Assembly (NCBI GenBank): GCA_029940345.1
Contig: JAOZRC010000135.1
Location: forward strand, 1 to 10,289
Direction of reading: 5' to 3'
DNA length: 10,289 nucleotides
Source: Desulfobacterales bacterium
GTDB lineage: Bacteria; Desulfobacterota; Desulfobacteria; Desulfobacterales; JAUCGF01
Each line of letters opens with the position of its first letter. Within the stretch, counting starts at the first letter, position 1. The notes under the pieces are model-generated. The model did no database searches. It saw only the letters and a program-made list of their open reading frames with translations, and had not been told where the DNA came from. A program made the position numbers and the translations under genes. This document shows positions 7,154-10,289 of this stretch, one piece after another.

Positions 7154-8533
7154 TTAGCGGGAAGACCGACCGTCAATCGCAGGCAACTTAATTTTCAGCT
7201 TCTTAATTTTCCTGAAAAGAGTGCTTTTATGCATCCCCAGTTCGTGAGCGGCTTTCAAACGGTTATAGTTATTACGTTCCAGCGCATTCAGTATCGTCTG
7301 GGCTTCGGCGTCTTTTAGCGCTTCATTCAGTGTTTCACTGCTGACCGTGGGCGAAGAAACCCGGGTATGGAAACTTTCCGGCAAATGACGAGGTTCGATC
7401 ATACCGTCCGGACAAAGCACAAACGCATGTTCAATGGTATTTTCCAGCTCCCTGATGTTGCCCGGATAATCGTGCGACATAAGCAGACACAGGGTTTCCT
7501 GACTCACGCCGGAAACGGAGCGTCCCCTCAGGCGATTCATACGCTTGATGAAACGTTCGGTCAGAAACGGAATATCTTCCTTACGTTCACGTAGCGGCGG
7601 TAAAACCAGACGCACCACATTGATACGATAGAAAAGGTCCTGACGAAATTTACCGTTGGCAACCATAGCCGCCAAATCCCGATGAGTCGCGGCAATGATG
7701 CGAACATCGGATGTTAACGATTCTAAAGCGCCCAGGGGTTGGAACTCCTTGCCATCCAAAAAACGAAGCAATTTTACCTGGAAGGCGGCGCTGATATCAC
7801 CGATTTCATCAAGCAAGATCGAACCGCCATCCGCCAAAGCAAAGCGGCCGGGTTTATCTTTGACCGCATTGGTAAAGGCTCCGGCTTTGTATCCGAACAG
7901 TTCGGACTCTAATAAATTATCCGGCAACGCGCCACAGTTAATTGCCACAAACGGTTTATCACTGCGCGCGCTCAGATTATGAACTGCTTTGGCTAAAAGT
8001 TCTTTGCCCACGCCCGTTTCGCCTTGAATTAACACCGTGCTATCGCTCGTTGCCACTTGGGGAAGAATACCTGATATTTTTCGCATGGAAGGGCTGTGGC
8101 TAACCATATCGCCGATTTGAAAATTGTCAGTGAGTTCTTTACGCAATTCTTCCACCAGACTGACATCTCGAAAAGTTTCGACGCCGCCAAGCACGTCTCC
8201 CCGTTCATTTTTTAAAAGCGATGTAGAGACGCCAATAGGGATGCGTTTTTGGTCGCTATTAATAATGTAGGCGGATGAATTGACCAGTGACAGGCCCTCT
8301 TGCATGGTGCGTTTCAGGGCGCAGTCCCCCTCACACATGTCAGACCGAAAGACATCCCAGCAATGCCGGCCGACCGCTTCATTCCGGGAAATCCCGGTGA
8401 TTTTTTCGGCCGCACGGTTAAATGACATGATGCGCCAATTTTGATCCACCGTGAACACCCCATCGGATATACTTTCTAAAATTATTTCAGTGACGTTGGG
8501 CGGAATTTTGCCGGTTTTTTTGTTTTGCGCCAT
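7154..8533 (-). CDS. PAS-domain sigma-54-dependent transcriptional activator (bacterial enhancer-binding protein)
   Basis: This is a cytoplasmic DNA-binding activator that would use ATP hydrolysis to open promoters bound by sigma-54 RNA polymerase. Domains in order are: a PAS sensor at about 14-130, a AAA+ domain at about 143-370, and a Fis-type helix-turn-helix at about 400-448. Walker A is GETGVGKE (171-178), Walker B is ILLDEIGD (239-246), and the arginine-finger region FRQDLFYRIN is at 297-306. The sigma-54 contact loop reads GAFTNA (218-223) instead of GAFTGA. The PAS domain contains C58-x8-C67-x3-C71 in RHCWDVFRSDMCEGDC, which could sense redox state or bind metal. There is no phosphoreceiver domain, so the signal probably enters through PAS. 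The ATG at 8531-8533 lacks a strong Shine-Dalgarno. The glycosyltransferase ends 36 bases upstream, so the two may be co-transcribed. Target genes are not evident, and I noticed no convincing -24/-12 promoter in the spacers. Confidence 0.96.
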   Translation of the reverse strand: MAQNKKTGKIPPNVTEIILESISDGVFTVDQNWRIMSFNRAAEKITGISRNEAVGRHCWDVFRSDMCEGDCALKRTMQEGLSLVNSSAYIINSDQKRIPIGVSTSLLKNERGDVLGGVETFRDVSLVEELRKELTDNFQIGDMVSHSPSMRKISGILPQVATSDSTVLIQGETGVGKELLAKAVHNLSARSDKPFVAINCGALPDNLLESELFGYKAGAFTNAVKDKPGRFALADGGSILLDEIGDISAAFQVKLLRFLDGKEFQPLGALESLTSDVRIIAATHRDLAAMVANGKFRQDLFYRINVVRLVLPPLRERKEDIPFLTERFIKRMNRLRGRSVSGVSQETLCLLMSHDYPGNIRELENTIEHAFVLCPDGMIEPRHLPESFHTRVSSPTVSSETLNEALKDAEAQTILNALERNNYNRLKAAHELGMHKSTLFRKIKKLKIKLPAIDGRSSR

Positions 8534-8569
8534 TTTCGCTTTTAGGAAAACTGCCGAATCGGATCAAAT

Positions 8570-9727
8570 TCACAAGTCAGCATACATTTTTTCCATCTGT
8601 TCGGATATCACTCCCCATGCAAACTGTTCTTTCACCGTTTTCTTACCCTTTACACCCATTTTATGCATTAGAATCGTATCGGCAAGTAATTTTTTTAGCG
8701 CTTTTCCAAATATGTGTGCGTCGCCAGCAACCACCCAACCGGCTCCGGATTGTTCCACCACATCTGCCAGCCCCACTTCAGGGGTCACCACCACCGGGCA
8801 TCCGCAAGCCATTGCTTCAAGGACCGTGTTGCCGAAATTTTCAGAATAGGAAGGCAACACCATTGCCTGCGCCTTTTGAAACAAAGCGGTCTTCATTTTG
8901 CCATAGACCGCGCCGGTAAAATAAATTCGCTCCGAAACACCCGCCTTGACAGCCAGCGCCTCAATAACAGATTGATAATGCTCTTCATCATTACCGGCAA
9001 CAATCAAGTTAATTTGCGATGGGATATGGGGTAACGCCCACACGAGGCGATTCAATCCTTTTTTCCAATTAATCCGGCCAAGAAACAATATAAACGAACT
9101 ATTTTTTATGATATCGGCTATGATTGAGTTGTTAGCGTCTTCAGAAAGGCGATCAATTGCAGAATCGAAACCGTTAGGGATTATCGTTATGTTTGACAAA
9201 TGAAAGCCGAAACGTCGCACCTCATTTGCTTCCAATGGGCTAGTTACGTGGATTCCAGCCGCTTTTTCCAGGTTTCTTCGTTCAAACAAACGTATCCAGG
9301 CTGTTTTGAGCCAGCGGTTTTTATTTTCAATCAGATTTTTGATCAGCATCCCACGCGGAGAAACAATGTAGGGAATATTAAAGCGGTTTGCGCATTGTGC
9401 CGCGGCCCAGGTCGGCCACAGATAGATGGAATGAAGATGAATAACGGCATACTTTCTGATTTGCTTATTCAGTGCAAGGGCCATTGGGGGAGAGAAGTAG
9501 AGACGACGCAGGATTTTAGATTCAAAATACCATACCCGAACGCCGTCAACAGGTACAGGGACGCCGACAGAAACATCCGAATTGGAGGGACCGTCAACGT
9601 TGGTGGTGAACACATCCACTGTGTGTCCGCGTTTGACCAAGTTTTTGCATAAGCCATGCACTGAGTAGATAGGCCCGCCATAGCGATAAGCGGGGAGGTA
9701 GGTTGGGGTTACATGAAGGATGCGCAT
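8570..9727 (-). CDS. Glycosyltransferase family 4 (GT-B fold)
   Basis: This is a probable retaining glycosyltransferase moving a sugar from a nucleotide donor to a lipid-linked or surface glycan. The N-terminal domain opens with MRILHVTPTYLPAYRYGGP, the usual nucleotide-sugar fold strand and Gly-rich loop. The C-terminal donor-binding domain has LFLGRINWKKG (215-224) and the EX7E motif, E296 to E304, in SENFGNTVLEAMACGCPVV. At 385 residues it is full length, with no membrane segment or signal peptide. A longer reading begins at a TTG (9746-9748), seven codons upstream. I prefer the ATG at 9725-9727 because it matches the conserved family opening, although a GGGA lies too close to be an ideal ribosome binding site. 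Acceptor and sugar cannot be told from sequence, and no other polysaccharide gene is in the window. Confidence 0.93.
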   Translation of the reverse strand: MRILHVTPTYLPAYRYGGPIYSVHGLCKNLVKRGHTVDVFTTNVDGPSNSDVSVGVPVPVDGVRVWYFESKILRRLYFSPPMALALNKQIRKYAVIHLHSIYLWPTWAAAQCANRFNIPYIVSPRGMLIKNLIENKNRWLKTAWIRLFERRNLEKAAGIHVTSPLEANEVRRFGFHLSNITIIPNGFDSAIDRLSEDANNSIIADIIKNSSFILFLGRINWKKGLNRLVWALPHIPSQINLIVAGNDEEHYQSVIEALAVKAGVSERIYFTGAVYGKMKTALFQKAQAMVLPSYSENFGNTVLEAMACGCPVVVTPEVGLADVVEQSGAGWVVAGDAHIFGKALKKLLADTILMHKMGVKGKKTVKEQFAWGVISEQMEKMYADL

Positions 9728-9841
9728 TCCCGGGGATGGTTGTGCCAAATAAGTGATGAATAGGCCGAATAATTGCCTGATTATTTAAGATCCTATTTGA
9801 AATGTTTTAAACAGGCTACAAAAACATGAGAATAATTAACC

Positions 9842-9870
9842 TGTATACCAAAATTATTCGGTCAGCTCAA
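9842..9870 (-). promoter_or_regulatory. Candidate sigma-70-type promoter for the glycosyltransferase gene
   Basis: On the minus strand TTGAGC (9870-9865) and TATACA (9847-9842) are separated by exactly 17 bases, each matching 4 of 6 consensus positions. The site lies about 115 bases upstream of the preferred start. The final T of the -10 box is missing and the region is AT-rich, so a chance match is quite possible. Confidence 0.25.
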
Positions 9871-9914
9871 CTGAAAAGATTTATCACCCACTTTTTATCA
9901 CTTCCTAAACAACA

Positions 9915-10022
9915 GGGACGAAATAACTTCCCCATTCCGGAGTGCATGCCACAGTTTGCGATGCTGTGACGCAAACTGTGGCTTGCACTCCTTTTCTGAA
10001 AATGGGTACGTTATTTTGTCCC
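9915..10022. repeat. Nested inverted-repeat element, 108 bp (REP/MITE-like)
   Basis: A 22-bp inner stem (9939-9960 with 9970-9991) pairs at 21 of 22 positions around a 9-base loop. Outer arms at 9915-9936 and 10001-10022 are complementary at 19 of 22 positions (gggacgaaataacttccc against gggtacgttattttgtccc). The inner right arm is followed by TTTT on the plus strand, so it could also act as a terminator for that strand. The left outer flank is nearly the same as 4678-4699. No transposase gene lies inside, so any mobility would need an enzyme encoded elsewhere. Confidence 0.8.
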
Positions 10023-10214
10023 CATTCCATATTTTTTTAGGCTTAAGGTTTAGAAATTGCATGGTAGTTTAATTTTCGCAAATGGTAGAAATTCGTATCT
10101 TATTCTTAATTTGGTTTCAGGTGTAAGGATAGACGCTGGCAGTTTGCAGAAGAATCGTCGGTTTAGGGCGTAAATGAAAACCGTTCCTTAAAAATTCGAC
10201 CCGTGCAATTCATT

Positions 10215-10289
10215 CAGAGTCCCGTCAGGACGGCATATTTGTAGAATCATCAGACTGATATCTCGGCAGAGTCCCATCGGGACGGCATA
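10215..10289. repeat. Pair of short palindromic repeats, 52-bp period
   Basis: Two 23-base copies at 10215-10237 and 10267-10289 share 21 bases (cagagtccc.tc.ggacggcata). Each is palindromic: the first can form ccgtc/gacgg around a 2-base loop, the second gtccc/gggac around a 3-base loop. The second copy runs to the window edge, so further copies may follow. The intervening bases (10238-10266) contain no second repeat. Confidence 0.7.

Larger units (their letters stand above)
9728..10289. other. Gene-free region at the right edge
   Basis: No credible coding region was found here. The segment is AT-rich and contains the upstream region of the glycosyltransferase, a weak candidate promoter, the large inverted repeat at 9915-10022 and the paired short palindromes at 10215-10289. 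Between 10029 and 10214 I see nothing recognisable. The adjoining gene, if any, lies beyond the window. Confidence 0.6.

Noticed and set aside
8451..9652. Several plus-strand frames of 100-150 codons opposite the glycosyltransferase and regulator start
   Set aside because: They overlap well-supported conserved genes and have no recognisable protein features.
9725..9748. TTG start of the glycosyltransferase seven codons upstream
   Set aside because: It has no ribosome binding site and adds residues absent from the typical family opening, which begins at MRILHVTP.
10215..10289. CRISPR array
   Set aside because: Only two copies are visible, each is an imperfect short palindrome, and no cas gene is present. 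REP-like repeats explain it better.

Overview
The window looks like chromosomal DNA from an anaerobic, sulfate-reducer-like bacterium, most likely Desulfobacterota (former Deltaproteobacteria). The best clue is a hemB gene coupled to an AhbD-type radical SAM protein, the hallmark of the siroheme-dependent heme route. A PAS/AAA+ sigma-54 activator and several deltaproteobacterial-style palindromic repeats fit this placement. The assignment is by inference; no rRNA gene or other marker gene is present.

All seven or eight credible genes lie on the minus strand, so transcription runs from high to low coordinates. Reading in that direction: a GT-B glycosyltransferase (8570-9727) is followed after a short gap by a PAS/sigma-54 regulator (7154-8533). 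A spacer then carries a 100-bp palindromic repeat. Next comes the heme pair hemB (5934-6908) and ahbD (4849-5934), whose stop and start codons overlap. A second spacer carries a hairpin repeat. A stand-alone Rpn/PD-(D/E)XK nuclease-like gene (3670-4596) follows. Last is a probable operon of typA/bipA (1695-3530), an acyl carrier protein (1418-1690) and a beta-ketoacyl-ACP synthase (121-1359). The left edge (1-45) is a short AT-rich tandem repeat.

The right edge (9728-10289) has no gene. It holds a weak candidate promoter for the glycosyltransferase, a large nested inverted repeat at 9915-10022, and two copies of a short palindromic repeat 52 bp apart at the window end. The 9915-10022 element shares its outer flank and stem start with the spacer element at 4677-4804, so the two look like members of one dispersed REP/MITE-type family.

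Functionally, HemB makes porphobilinogen and AhbD performs the last step of the siroheme-to-heme route; the genes between those steps are not in this window. The ACP and ketosynthase probably work as a pair in chain elongation, perhaps for a specialised lipid or polyene rather than housekeeping fatty acids. The regulator has an unusual Cys-rich PAS domain and a GAFTNA variant of the sigma-54 contact loop. I do not see a defence island, a CRISPR array or a clearly new multi-gene system; the least-explained content is the intergenic repeats and the regulator's deviations.
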